Assembly: GCF_011745365.1 (NCBI RefSeq)
Contig: NW_024468915.1
Span: forward strand, 2,210,653 to 2,274,652
Direction of reading: 5' to 3'
From: Cryphonectria parasitica EP155
Taxonomy: Eukaryota; Ascomycota; Sordariomycetes; Diaporthales; Cryphonectriaceae
DNA length: 64,000 nt
Below, piece after piece: positions 43,429-54,509 of the stretch. Numbering within the stretch: position 1 is the first letter of the stretch; each line of letters begins with the position of its first letter. The notes under the pieces are model-generated. The model made no database searches, was not told the origin of the DNA, and saw only the letters and a list, made by a program, of their open reading frames with translations. The translations under genes and the position numbers were made by a program.

Positions 43429-45302
43429 GGACGCCTCTGTGAGGCTCAGAAGAATGGAGAATGATATTCAATCCCGCGCGGAGAAGCGGGAGAGGTACTA
43501 AAAAGGTGAAAGAGAAAGTAACAATGGGCTGGGTGCGGAGGAAGTACGAATGTATAACATCTATAACGGATCAAGTCTGGTATGTACATCGCACGCTATG
43601 TGTACAGGGCACTCTGATCAAACTTAACCCCTTCAGGACTCGGCGAGGACAACAGCATAAACGTTGAGATGAAAGGGATGCATGGAGGGGTAATGGCACT
43701 TTTGACATGGAGGGGCCGCTGGGTTGTGTCGACCTTGCTTTACTCGCTTTCGCGCCGGATCCTAGATCCAGCCGCATCACAATGTTCACAAACTTAATTG
43801 TATGGATAAATCCGGGGAGCGCCCTACATCGTGTCTCACTACCCAAGTAGAAACCTAGCCGCCGTCCTACAGGAAATTGAGCTGCAGTACGCTGCGGCTT
43901 ACCTGCATCTCGCTTGGGGTCCTCGACCTAGGGCCTACAGACAGGGCTTGTCATCAAAAGGGTTAAGCGGAGGATTACTGTGCCCTGCTGTCCCAACAAA
44001 ATAATGTGCCATTCTTGGATATGCAGGAGAATCCTCGTATTTGCTGGTCTTGAGAGCAATGCGACTCATCCTCGAGCTATGTAATTACATTCAAGAAGAT
44101 GCGACCACATTTCCGAGTAGGAAGGGTAGGAAGCCATAAAATTGAGACTCTTACGGTGGCATTGTTTCCTCACTTGCTGAGAAGAGTATGGGGCAATCAG
44201 TGATTGTCTGAATGGTAAGGGCAGCCTTATCTCGCCCTGTTTGTCTTTTCCCCCCCAAACAATGATGGGTAATAGCACGGGAGTGAAACCCGCAGGATCC
44301 ATGGTCCAACCACACGTGGCGTGGGTGGTGTGGTATGATCCATCTTGAGCTGAAAACTTCCCCTGCAGCCAAAAGGCGCTTCCACGTTGGTCGAGGCTCT
44401 TTTGAGGCAAGGGCTGGGACAGTAAGCCTCTCTCCATGACAATCGAGAGATGGAACCAACGGGGTGGGGTCCCGCGTAATCAGCAATGCCGTTGCCTTTA
44501 ACAAGCTGTCCGGGGGCCACTTCTTCTCCACAGGTCTGACAGCGTAGTGCAGACCGACTTGTAACGGCCTGCAAACTCTGTCCGACCTTGAGAATTCGAG
44601 GTAGGAGTTCGACTTTGGGCGATCGAGACAGTTCTCGTCTGTCTAGGTCAAGTAGTCAGGTCGCGTCCCGAGGCCAGAGCTGCTTCAAATGCATGACTTC
44701 ATCGGCCAGGCTCCGATGAAAGAATCCTCCTTGTTTCGTAAGCTCAGTCGAGAAGCAGCGTTGACATGGGTACTGGTTCCGATTTGAACGACTTGATGGC
44801 GGGAATAGGAGAAGTTGGGAATCTACAGGGTACTCACTTATATTATCAGCTATCCACACTTCTTATCAAGTACAGACAAATACATTGGAAGCGTCAGGAC
44901 TCTCTTCGTCCATGGTTTGTCAATCTGCTAGCTCAGGTTGTATTGATGGGAGGTCCTGAATTCCGGAGTCTATCAATGATATGGTCTGCTTCTTCATTAC
45001 AATCTGTGCTGTTCAGAGTGGGATATAATAAGTACAACAGCACCAACCAGGACCTCAAAATAGTACTGTCAGGTTGTGCATGCGGAAGCACACAACAGCC
45101 AACCTGGCATGTCGTCATGAACAGCCGAAATGAATGCCAATATGATCGTCAGGCAGCCGCACCCGTCCCAAGAGCCGAGATAAAATATGTCAAACTCCAA
45201 TTGGGAGCAGATGTCTGTCCGGTCCCCTGTTCCCACAGTATTCAATATGTAGTGTACATTGGCGGTGTAAAGCTGGTCCAGTGGTACTCGTCTTTTCGAT
45301 TC
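43429..45302. other. 1.9-kb spacer
   Basis: The minus-strand frames at 44066-44574 overlap one another in different phases, and the long plus-strand frame 44766-45578 is partly antisense to the next gene. None is supported. Confidence 0.5.
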
Positions 45303-47300
45303 CTACTCGTCAATCTGGATCGGCCCCTCGGTCTTTGTGGAAGTTGCAGTAGTGAGGCGCATTCTTGGACTGACTCGACGAGGCTCATCCTCCTCATCAA
45401 TCGCCCTTGCGCTCGCAGGGGTGAAGTTGCGACCCCGCTTTGTGCCTTTCTCACTGCCGCTTCCAGATGCATTTGCAGGTGTAGCGAATCCGGCATAAGC
45501 CTGATTGGGCGTGGCCTGGTTCGTGAGATTGACACCGAACTCACCGGCAGAGGTGCGACGGCTGAAAGTTGGACATGATCCAGAGGCGTTGCGGTCGTGG
45601 CCGATAAAGTCAAAGGCATTGCCTGTCTGAGAGAATTTGCGAATTTGCGCCTCAATCGACGGCGACAAGTTGGACGGCGAGTTCACAGAGCTGGTACTGT
45701 TCAGATGCCGATTCTCTTTACGGGATCGAACATTCGATGCTGGTAAAGGAATCTGATGCGGTTGTACGGTGCCGTCGAGTGGGTGCGGCTGGTTTAGCAG
45801 AGAATAAGTGAGAGAGGTTGCCAGGTCGCTAGAGACGGCTATGTTGCGAACATCGTGATCAAGCTGGCCTAAAGACATCACATCGTCAGCACTGGACCGG
45901 AGGTAGCTTGGCTACCTGCGAGACTGACCTGCGTCTGAGGAATCCATACCCACGAAGGCGGTGGGGGTGTTTGTAGGCACCTGTAGAGCCTCTGTATGAC
46001 TATCATCGTCCAGGTTTGACCCGGACAGGGCTATGAAATCCGTCCCAACTCCCTGGGACATGGTAGAAGACAAATAGTCCGATATGTATGGCATATTAGC
46101 ATGCTGTTCGCTATGCTTGGTGCTGCTCCGAGCCGTGGCGCCAGGCCAGATCGCCTTTGGCTCAACAGTCTGTTGCTGATTGGGTAGTCCCAGAGAGCCC
46201 ACCAATTCCTGGTAGGCAGCCTCGCTGAAGGGCTCCATGAAGAAGCCAGAACTCGAAGACCCAGAGCTCTTTTGGCCGGTTGGTAAGAGGGCCTGCGAAA
46301 AGGCAGCAGGGTTGAAGGCAGTTGCAGTCTCTGCTGTTAAAGAACCCTCATAACCAGTTGCTGCTGGACCTGAGCCTGCTGTATTTCGGCCAATATAGGA
46401 CCGACGTCGTGGAGAGTGCAAGTGGGAGTCGGCACCGTCGTCGGGATGGTAGGTCGGCACGGGAATCCCCGGATTGTTCTGAGGACGGCGCCACATCTGA
46501 GGGTTGGGCCAGGCAATACCGTTATTCTCGAGGATGTCTGAGAAGCGGTCAGTATTATCCTTTGTGAACGCGAGTCGGATGGGCAGGATGAACCGACCCA
46601 AGGGGGCATGCTGGAAAGCGAAGACCACAACATTCTTGATTCGTTCTATGGGATTAGAAGGCGAGTCCCTGGGGAAGCCTTCGCTTATAATGATCTTGAC
46701 ACGTCCAATATCGTCTGCAGGATTCCAGTGGTTCTGGTAGAGCAATTCACGACGGAACGAGGGAAACTTGAGTGGTTCGAGCTCGCCTTTCTTGGACATT
46801 TCTGTCAATGACAGGGTATGAGCAAAGCCCAGGCGGCAGTGAAAGATTTGGGCGTCTTGTTAGAGGCACGTACCGCATGTGGTCGTGATCAAGTGTGGCC
46901 ATTGTCCAAGAGGCTCGAAGGATGTCGATCTGTGCGTTTTCAGTTGATTAGCCACGACGAAGGTTGAGAGAGATGCTGCTGTTGGGGACAAGGCTCACGC
47001 CACCATGCGGCCGTCAATCAAAATACGAGCCTCAAATTTGACCAGCTCGGGGTGTTTGCTGTAGTTTAGAGCATACTGGCTGATCTGAGGCGTCCCCCAG
47101 CAGTGAATAGAGATGTGGAAGTGGGATCCCGACTCAAGAGAGGGTGCGAAGCAGGTCATGACAGGCAGACCATAGGCACCCCGATTGTGGGAGAACTCTT
47201 TATCAGGAGTGACATGGCAGTTAACTTTGAACTCCTTCAGTGGGACTCGACCATCGCGGCCAGAGGGGAAGAGGAGCACATCCCAATCGTCGTAACGCAT
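45303..47300 (-). CDS. fungal protein of unknown function, 598 residues
   Basis: Exons are 47300-46999, 46929-46874, 46801-45929 and 45868-45303; all phases close. The N-terminal 230 residues are well ordered and probably form a beta-rich domain (MRYDDWDVLLFPSG, PLKEFKVNCHVT, GLPVMTCFAPSLESGSHF, HISIHCWG, VKFEARILIDG, then RVKIIISEGFPRD and VVVFAFQHAPLGRFI). The rest is Ser/Thr/Gln/Asn-rich and disordered, with a basic KGTKRGR stretch that could be a nuclear signal. No catalytic motif, signal peptide or membrane helix. The layout of a folded head and a long disordered tail suggests a regulator, but that is inference. Confidence 0.85.
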
Positions 47301-48021
47301 TGTTCAGGTAGGAGAGAGGTTTTATGTGTGCGTGTCCAGGGAAAGGGGGGATTACTTGGACAGAGGAGAATTAGAAAACCAGAAAGGGAACCGTAGTTAA
47401 CAAGTAAACGTGTGACAAGAGACTTCTCGTGAACGAGGAAGAATTCAGAGGTAGGGTTGATAGCTAGGAGAGGGAAACGAGGGAGTACGCCTTGTTTTGA
47501 TTTGTTGTCTCCCAGCTTGAGAGGTCCAACGACGTGCCTTCCTCAAGAGACAGGAGTTCCTGCAGCGAAAAAGAAACTGCACATTTGACCCTTCCTACTT
47601 TGGGATTAAGCAAACGCTGACTTCAGGAACGAACGCACTCGAGATTCATCACGGTCTGAGGCATTTGAATTAGGGGAGCTGTCCTGCCGGCTCAAGCCAA
47701 ATGCACCTTCTTCGTTGACGATGCTGATGGGACATTCTTGGTCGGCCATAATTCCATAGAGATCTAGATCTTTGCTTTTGGAAACCACCTGCTCTTCCTC
47801 ATTTATGCCTCGGCCCTGACGATAGAAGGCAAGGGAGGTCCTGCCTTAGAAAAGACGGCAGAAAGGCGAGGCTGTTGCGTGTTTCTTCTCGAGGGCGGCT
47901 AGCCAATCGCAGACTGGCAGTACTTGATTCTGGTTGCCTTGGTTTAGCTGTTCTATTATTTTTCTTTTCTGTTCACCCTTTCTTTTCATTGCGGTCGATC
48001 TTTCTACTGTACAATCCTAGC
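47301..48021. other. spacer between unknown gene and NDUFB8-like gene
   Basis: On the minus strand a 78-codon frame without ATG (stop at 47606, open back to about 47840) has an acidic, Ser-rich product ending FLKSAFA. It could be a terminal exon or noise. The rest holds the promoter of the gene at 47300. Confidence 0.45.
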
Positions 48022-48736
48022 CTAGTCCACATCCACCTCGTCTTGGAACGGCTCCGGATCCTCTGGTGCCCTTGCCTGTTAGTAACACCTTGTCAGTCGC
48101 GTCAAGTCCAATCAGAAATTGTGAGAGAGCCATAGCTTAGTTCAGTCCTCACCTTGACCGCGCCTGCCCCTCCGAGCTCACGCTCCAGGCCACCGTCAAA
48201 ATCTCTTGGGAACGATACCCGGTCGGGGTATGTGAGCTTGATCGCGTAGCATAGGCTTAGGAATGCTGCGATAAAGACGCCGACCTGAAAAAACCCCTTG
48301 CCTGGGGCGACCCATGTGTACTCATAGGGTGTGAACATGCCCAGCTGGTCGTAGTCCTCATGGACAGGCTCCCCAAAGTTCCTCCTCTCCTGCTTGTCCC
48401 ACCAGTCGCCGTGGGGATCCCTGAACTGTCTCTTGATCGGAGGGGGTTGGACGTAGCCACCATTCTATAGCAAGACGATTTCTGTTAGCTTTGATAGCCT
48501 CGTCGCGCTGCGTGTATGCCCGCATTGCCACGTGCACCACCCCCCAACAGCCTGAGACGCACCATATTCGGGTCCTCGGCCTCCGTCAGGCTCGGGTAGT
48601 CGGGATATTTCTCGTCGACCTTGTCATTGTAGGGAGGAAGGAATGTCCGCTGCTGGACGATTGGGAGTCGTCTGGCTGCAACAGCAGAAGTGGCTGACCG
48701 CAGGGTCGAGACCCGCGCAACCCCACGGGAGAGCAT
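48022..48736 (-). CDS. NDUFB8: mitochondrial complex I subunit NDUFB8/ASHI-like
   Basis: Accessory subunit of NADH:ubiquinone oxidoreductase (the fungal 20.1-kDa subunit), in the distal membrane arm of complex I. Exons are 48736-48563, 48464-48153 and 48075-48022, each phase 0, giving 179 residues, the usual size. The first 30 residues are Arg/Ser/Ala-rich without acids (MLSRGVARVSTLRSATSA), a mitochondrial presequence. The family core follows: YPDYPSLTEAEDPNMNGGY, the RQFRDPHGDWWDKQERRNFG motif and PVHEDYDQLGMFTP, then one membrane helix (VGVFIAAFLSLCYAI) and YPDRVSFPRDFDGGLERELGG. It is divergent from SWR1. Confidence 0.94.
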
Positions 48737-49295
48737 CTGTCGTCGAGTCCTATTGTTAGACCTGGTACTGGACCCGGGAGAAAGAGAGAGACGGGGGGTG
48801 TACTTTGGAAATTGCTTAGAAAGGCTAAAATGTAGTTGAGATGTGATTGCAATTGGCGTTGGGCAAATTGGCTGAGTCTAATCAGCGTTGCGATTGAGCG
48901 AAGCTCTAACTAAACCCGCGGAGACGATGAGGTCAAAAAGTCGCTGCCTCAGGCACAAAATGGGCAGAGTATGGTGGTCTGTGCGTCAGCTAGTAACACG
49001 CTGCTCAGATTGGGTGAGGCGCGGTCGGCGGGCTGGGGTAGCATTGGTAGCGCTGTCGGGTCCTTGTTTGCTCATGGGTTTTCTGCCATCTCAAAGTTTT
49101 CGCTGACAACGACCATCGACGCCTTATTTTCCGCCCTGCAGCCTCGTACAGGCCCTCAGACATGCGCAAACTTTGTCTGAAGACGGAATCAACCCCTCTA
49201 CACCGGTAGACGCTGTTTTGGACCCATCAGATGCCGAACCTGTGGAGAACGCGACCCTTTCGTCCCTTCCCGTCGCCTTTCCTCCCCGCGTCGCT
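48737..49295. promoter_or_regulatory. divergent promoter of NDUFB8-like gene and SWR1
   Basis: Between the complex I gene start (48736) and the first in-frame ATG of SWR1 (49296). The SWR1 frame is already open from 49107 but has no ATG there, so part of this spacer may be 5' coding or leader sequence. Confidence 0.4.
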
Positions 49296-52200
49296 ATGAC
49301 GGAGACGGGGTCAACCGCGTCTGCTGCCTCTGCTCCCGCCGCCTCACCCAGCTTCGACCTCGACGCGGCAGCGCAGACCCGGGCTGCCATCGACCACGAC
49401 GCAAAGGACGACTCTGGACGGCTCACACCTCCTCCACTGAAGCCCCCATCACTCGTCACGACAGATCTTCCACCTTCACGCGATGCCGGCGACCGCGCAG
49501 CCTCTGCTGCAAGCTCTCCCTTGTCCGACATATCCGGCCTGTCTGCCTTGTCAACAACACCTGAGTTGCAATCCGATGATGACACATTTCTGGCTCTCAG
49601 GGGTAGTACCCAGCCCAAGAAGAATGCCATCAAGGAGGAACAGGACGACGCCACAAATGGCCATGTGCAGGCCGAGCAAACACCCGAAGATGAACGACCT
49701 GCCAAGCGACGCCGAACACGGAACTCGACGCCTCCGCCACCCGGATCCAAGGCGCGCAAGATCTACGAGTCACCGCCCTGGAAGAAGTTCGAAGCTGAAG
49801 GTCCCACAACCATCATAGAAGGTGGCAAGCGGAAGTCAGGACGTCTCAACACCGTCCCTCTAGATCAGCTGAACAGCGACAAGAGGATCACCAGGAAATC
49901 GTACTCGCAGACCAGCCCCCAGTCCAAGAATAAATATGCCTCCACCAATGGGCAGACGACTTCCAATCCGGCCACAAAGAGAGTTTCCTCGGCCAGCAAA
50001 GCCCTTGCGTCCAAGACTACCGCACCTCACAAAAACCCTGCACGGAAGTTCGCAGGAACCGAAGCTAAGTCCACACCTAGCAAGGCCCGCAGACCGTCGC
50101 CGCCGCCGCCGCCGACCCAACCCAGCCGATCATCCGCCAGGACTCGACGACCCTCACGAAGTGCCCGCGACGGCGTAGACGACGATGCACATGCTACTCA
50201 GTCTACAAGAACCACGTCACGGCTCAAGTTACGAGCTAGCCGACCGGAGCTCCCTCCCCTGACTGAGCTGCCGCTCCTCCATCCCCAACGAGTCCAACCG
50301 AAAAAGCTTGCTTCAACTCTGGAGGAATACTTCAAGATTGCGGATACCCTACCAGTGACAGATGGTGGTCAGATGCTACCCGAGGACGAGCCTCTTCTCA
50401 GCGATGAGGCGGCTCTTGCTGAGGCCAGGATCATCCTGCGCATTGAGGACGAAGCACGACCCGATGGTTTGCTCGGTGAGAACTGCTCTGTGTACCTGCC
50501 TGAGCGTGCTGAAGAGATTCGCCAGTATGCGCACATGGACTACGTGGTCAAAGCTGCACAGAATCTCCGAAAATGGATGGTTAGGGAACAAAAGGATCAC
50601 AGGGAGAAAGCAAAGAAACTGGCCGAGGCATGTCAGGCGGTTTGGAAGGCTCGACAGCCAAAGACCACCGAGGAGCTCGAGCGGGAGGCACGTGAGCTAT
50701 GGATCACGCGATATCGTATCGTCATGAAGGCTCTGCTCGGCACATGGGAGAATGTCAGATTGGAAGTGAACCGTCGACGCTTGGAAAATTGGGAGGCCGA
50801 GGAGCAGAGGCGTGTGAAGGCTGCCCTGCAGGAAGCCGTGTCTCGGTCTGAGCAACAGCTGTTGGCGCGCCAGGCGCAATTCGACTCTGACATCACCGAT
50901 AGCGAGCATACGGATATAGAGGATGACGACGACCTTGACTCGGATATGGACCAGAGTCATGTTTCGGACGTCGGCCATCGCTCAGACAATGAGGACAGTG
51001 CCGATGATGAGGACAATATGTCTTCCTCTGACGAGGACGAGGATCGTAAGTCGGTCGCGTCAGATGAGGACTTGACACAAGACCAGCTCCGGGCGAAATA
51101 CGCAGACTTGCCAAATCTCGACGACCAAGAAGGAGCAATCGGCAACGAGGTCACTATGGCTGAGGTGAACGGCACAATGGACGATGATACAAGTGACGAG
51201 TCGGTTGATATGGACGACGACATGGGCTCCACAGACGACGAGAGTGTCGACAGTGGTTCCGGCGAAGATGAAGGGAGCGACGAGGAGGATGCTGACCAGC
51301 CGTCCGGTCTCCTGGGCCTTTTCTTTGGCAAGAAAGAGCTCAAGAAGCTACAGGAAGAGAAAGCGGAGGACCAAGCAGACAAGATCTTGAATGGCGATGA
51401 GGAGATGGTGGACGTGAATGCGGACGCAGAGGAACAGCCAGCCGCGGAAGCGCCCTTGCCAGTCCAGAATGGAGTTCAAGAGACGACCTTGGCCGAGGGC
51501 GACACTGCGAAAGCAAACACTTGTTCCGGAGGACCACAAGTGAACGGCGTCTCGAAGGATTCTCATCTCCTTGGGACACATGAGGAGAACATGAAATCTG
51601 GATCAACAGAACTTGCTACCAAGGTTTCTTCTTCAGAAGTTGTGCGAATAAGTCCTGAAGCTGAAGCCACAACCAACCCGGCAAGCCCCGAGCGCAGCCA
51701 GTCACCCCGCACAACAGATACAAAGCCATCGGAAGTCGATACGGCCACGTCTGTCGAGCCATCCAGTGCAATTCAAGACCTCAGTAGGTCTGTGTCTGAG
51801 CAGCCATCAACACCACGCACTGAAGTGCCCTTTCTCCTCCGCGGCACGCTGCGTGAATACCAGCACTACGGCCTCGACTGGCTCGCTGGCCTCTACGCGA
51901 ACAATACAAATGGAATTCTGGCGGACGAAATGGGTCTGGGCAAAACGATCCAGACCATTGCGTTGTTGGCTCATCTGGCCTGCGTCCACGAAGTGTGGGG
52001 ACCCCATCTCGTTATAGTACCGACCAGTGTGATGCTCAACTGGGAGATGGAGTTCAAGAAGTGGTGCCCAGGCTTCAAGATCCTCACCTACTACGGCACA
52101 CAGGAGGAACGCAAGAGAAAGCGCCAAGGCTGGACCAATGACGACGTTTGGAACGTTTGCATCACCTCGTATCAAATCGTCTTGCAGGACAACCAGGTTT

Positions 52201-54509
52201 TTAGGCGACGGAGGTGGCATTACATGATTCTGGACGAGGCTCACAACATCAAAAACTTCAGGTCGCAGAGATGGCAAACGCTACTCGGATTCAATACCCA
52301 CTCTCGTCTCCTTCTCACAGGAACCCCCCTACAGAACAACCTCACCGAGCTGTGGTCCCTTCTTTTCTTCCTTATGCCGTCTGAAAATGGCGTTGGTGGC
52401 TTTGCGGATCTTAAGGAGTTCCATGATTGGTTCGCCCGACCCGAGTCGCAGATTCTTGAGCACGGCCGGGAGCAGATGGATGATGAGGCTCGAGCCATTA
52501 TCTCAAAGCTTCACAAAGTGCTCCGCCCCTATCTGTTGAGAAGGTTGAAGGCCGATGTCGAAAAGCAAATGCCCGCCAAGATCGAGCACGTGACGTTCTG
52601 CCGCCTTTCCAAACGGCAGAGAGAGCTCTATGATGGATTCCTTGCCCGGTCTGAGACGCGAGAGACGCTGTCCTCTGGCAATTATCTGTCTATCATCAAC
52701 TGTCTCATGCAGCTGCGGAAGGTTTGCAATCATCCCGACCTCTTTGTGGACCGCCCGATCATGACTTCTTTCCGGATGGACAAGTCCGTCACGGCTGGGT
52801 ACGACACGACCGAGCGGTTGGTTCGGAGCAAGCTGCTGGCCGAGGACCTGATGGCGAAAGTGAATCTCGGCGTTCTCAACCTGCTGCCCGCTTGGAATGA
52901 GCACATGTCGAAAGTGAATGCAGAGCGCATACACCAGCTCAGCGCCCATAGTGTGCTGTTCAATATGCGCGATGCCCAGCGAGTGAGAGCACAGTCAGCG
53001 TACCAGGCACTCGACCCCACGACTATCAACTCCAACATGGCATTCCTCGACACTCGGTCACGGTGGCACCGTTTCGAAGAGCTGCAGCACTACCGATATC
53101 TCAACGCCCTGGGCAGAGAGCAGAGGCCCGTGTATGGCAAGCAATTGCGAGAGTTCCTGACCATTGGGGTTGACAAGAGGCCATACAAGCCCAAACCACG
53201 CGTTCCCAAGCTGGTCATGAGTTGGTTTGAGGAGGATTCCTTTCTGTTACGCACAATGATCCCAACCTTGGATCAGAGAGCTGCGTCCATGGACGGGATC
53301 ATATCAAAGTTTGCATGTGTAACACCAGCAGTTGTCACCAGGGATATGGACACACTCTTTCTTGGCACAAGGGGCGTCGAGGCCTTCACTGATGCTGACC
53401 TCCAACTCTCTGCCCCTGTCCGACGGCTGCCTTTCATACCACCTGAGCGGCCGATCGATCCTTGGCATGAATCTCGCATGCGGTTATCCATCCAGTTTCC
53501 TGACAAGCGCCTCCTTCAATATGACTGTGGCAAGCTCCAGGCACTCGACAAGCTCCTCCGCAAGCTCCAGGCTGGTGGTCATCGTGCTCTCATCTTCACA
53601 CAGATGACAAAGGTCTTGGATATCCTCGAGCAATTCCTCAACATCCATGGCCACAAATATCTCCGCCTTGACGGCTCGACCAAGGTCGAGCAGCGACAGA
53701 TTCTCACTGACCGGTTTAATGTCGACAATCGCATCCTGTGTTTCATCCTCTCCACCCGCTCCGGCGGTCTGGGACTCAACCTTACCGGAGCTGACACGGT
53801 CATTTTTTACGACCAGGACTGGAACCCCGCCATGGACAAGCAGTGTCAGGACAGATGTCACCGTATCGGACAGACGCGCGATGTGCACATCTATCGCCTT
53901 GTGAGCGAGCATACGATTGAGGCCAACATCTTGCGCAAGGCCAGCCAGAAGCAGATGCTCGACGATGTGGTCATCCAGGAAGGCGAGTTCACCACGGACT
54001 ATTTCAAGAACAGCCGGCAGGTGACCGTACAGGACGTGGCAGGTCGACTGATGGGCGAGAATGACGAAGCTGCTAATGCAGCGATGGATCTCGTGCTTGG
54101 CGGTGTCGAGACAAGCGACACACGGACTGCGACCAAGGTGCTCGAGCAGGCTGAAGACACGGAAGATGTGGTCGCCGCCCGGGCCGCGGAGAAGGAGATC
54201 CAGCAGGACGATGCGGATTTCTCCGAAGTCAAGCCCGGCTCTGGTGCAGCGAGTACGTTACAGGGTACGCCTCGCGAGGGCTCCGCTGTGCCTGGGCGAA
54301 GCGGTCTCGGCCTCTTTTCCGAGACCGTGGACCCGGATGCTGCCGTCGAGGAGGCAGAGCCCGAGTACAACGCCTGGGGTGATCGGGTGCATAACATTGA
54401 TGAGTTCATGCTGGATACCATGTCGAAGATGCTCGAAGGGACACCGTTGGATCTACCAAAGGACAAAAAGAAGGGGAAGAAGAAGGGACGGGACACAAGG
54501 AAGCGATAG
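49296..54509 (+). CDS. SWR1: SWR1 chromatin-remodelling ATPase
   Basis: Swi2/Snf2 ATPase of the INO80 subfamily; catalytic subunit of SWR-C, which exchanges H2A for H2A.Z in nucleosomes. From the ATG at 49296 it is 1737 residues without introns. The frame is open back to 49107 with no ATG, so a spliced upstream exon could give a longer N-terminus. Order of domains: disordered Ser/Pro N-terminus; HSA helix (about 410-530, HMDYVVKAAQNLRKWM); long acidic Asp/Glu region (about 535-700) that binds histones; SNF2_N with LADEMGLGKTIQ (about 877), DEAH (about 978) and LLTGTPLQNN; the large insertion typical of INO80/SWR1; helicase C from DCGKLQALDKLL (about 1410) with STRSGGLGLNL and DRCHRIGQTRDVH (about 1523). 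The C-terminus is basic (KKKGKKKG). Confidence 0.95.
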   Translation: MTETGSTASAASAPAASPSFDLDAAAQTRAAIDHDAKDDSGRLTPPPLKPPSLVTTDLPPSRDAGDRAASAASSPLSDISGLSALSTTPELQSDDDTFLALRGSTQPKKNAIKEEQDDATNGHVQAEQTPEDERPAKRRRTRNSTPPPPGSKARKIYESPPWKKFEAEGPTTIIEGGKRKSGRLNTVPLDQLNSDKRITRKSYSQTSPQSKNKYASTNGQTTSNPATKRVSSASKALASKTTAPHKNPARKFAGTEAKSTPSKARRPSPPPPPTQPSRSSARTRRPSRSARDGVDDDAHATQSTRTTSRLKLRASRPELPPLTELPLLHPQRVQPKKLASTLEEYFKIADTLPVTDGGQMLPEDEPLLSDEAALAEARIILRIEDEARPDGLLGENCSVYLPERAEEIRQYAHMDYVVKAAQNLRKWMVREQKDHREKAKKLAEACQAVWKARQPKTTEELEREARELWITRYRIVMKALLGTWENVRLEVNRRRLENWEAEEQRRVKAALQEAVSRSEQQLLARQAQFDSDITDSEHTDIEDDDDLDSDMDQSHVSDVGHRSDNEDSADDEDNMSSSDEDEDRKSVASDEDLTQDQLRAKYADLPNLDDQEGAIGNEVTMAEVNGTMDDDTSDESVDMDDDMGSTDDESVDSGSGEDEGSDEEDADQPSGLLGLFFGKKELKKLQEEKAEDQADKILNGDEEMVDVNADAEEQPAAEAPLPVQNGVQETTLAEGDTAKANTCSGGPQVNGVSKDSHLLGTHEENMKSGSTELATKVSSSEVVRISPEAEATTNPASPERSQSPRTTDTKPSEVDTATSVEPSSAIQDLSRSVSEQPSTPRTEVPFLLRGTLREYQHYGLDWLAGLYANNTNGILADEMGLGKTIQTIALLAHLACVHEVWGPHLVIVPTSVMLNWEMEFKKWCPGFKILTYYGTQEERKRKRQGWTNDDVWNVCITSYQIVLQDNQVFRRRRWHYMILDEAHNIKNFRSQRWQTLLGFNTHSRLLLTGTPLQNNLTELWSLLFFLMPSENGVGGFADLKEFHDWFARPESQILEHGREQMDDEARAIISKLHKVLRPYLLRRLKADVEKQMPAKIEHVTFCRLSKRQRELYDGFLARSETRETLSSGNYLSIINCLMQLRKVCNHPDLFVDRPIMTSFRMDKSVTAGYDTTERLVRSKLLAEDLMAKVNLGVLNLLPAWNEHMSKVNAERIHQLSAHSVLFNMRDAQRVRAQSAYQALDPTTINSNMAFLDTRSRWHRFEELQHYRYLNALGREQRPVYGKQLREFLTIGVDKRPYKPKPRVPKLVMSWFEEDSFLLRTMIPTLDQRAASMDGIISKFACVTPAVVTRDMDTLFLGTRGVEAFTDADLQLSAPVRRLPFIPPERPIDPWHESRMRLSIQFPDKRLLQYDCGKLQALDKLLRKLQAGGHRALIFTQMTKVLDILEQFLNIHGHKYLRLDGSTKVEQRQILTDRFNVDNRILCFILSTRSGGLGLNLTGADTVIFYDQDWNPAMDKQCQDRCHRIGQTRDVHIYRLVSEHTIEANILRKASQKQMLDDVVIQEGEFTTDYFKNSRQVTVQDVAGRLMGENDEAANAAMDLVLGGVETSDTRTATKVLEQAEDTEDVVAARAAEKEIQQDDADFSEVKPGSGAASTLQGTPREGSAVPGRSGLGLFSETVDPDAAVEEAEPEYNAWGDRVHNIDEFMLDTMSKMLEGTPLDLPKDKKKGKKKGRDTRKR

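Noticed and set aside
44066..44574. three overlapping minus-strand frames
   Set aside because: They overlap in different phases without a domain in any.
44766..45578. 270-codon frame on the plus strand
   Set aside because: The right third is antisense to the supported gene 45303-47300, and the rest has no domain or codon support.
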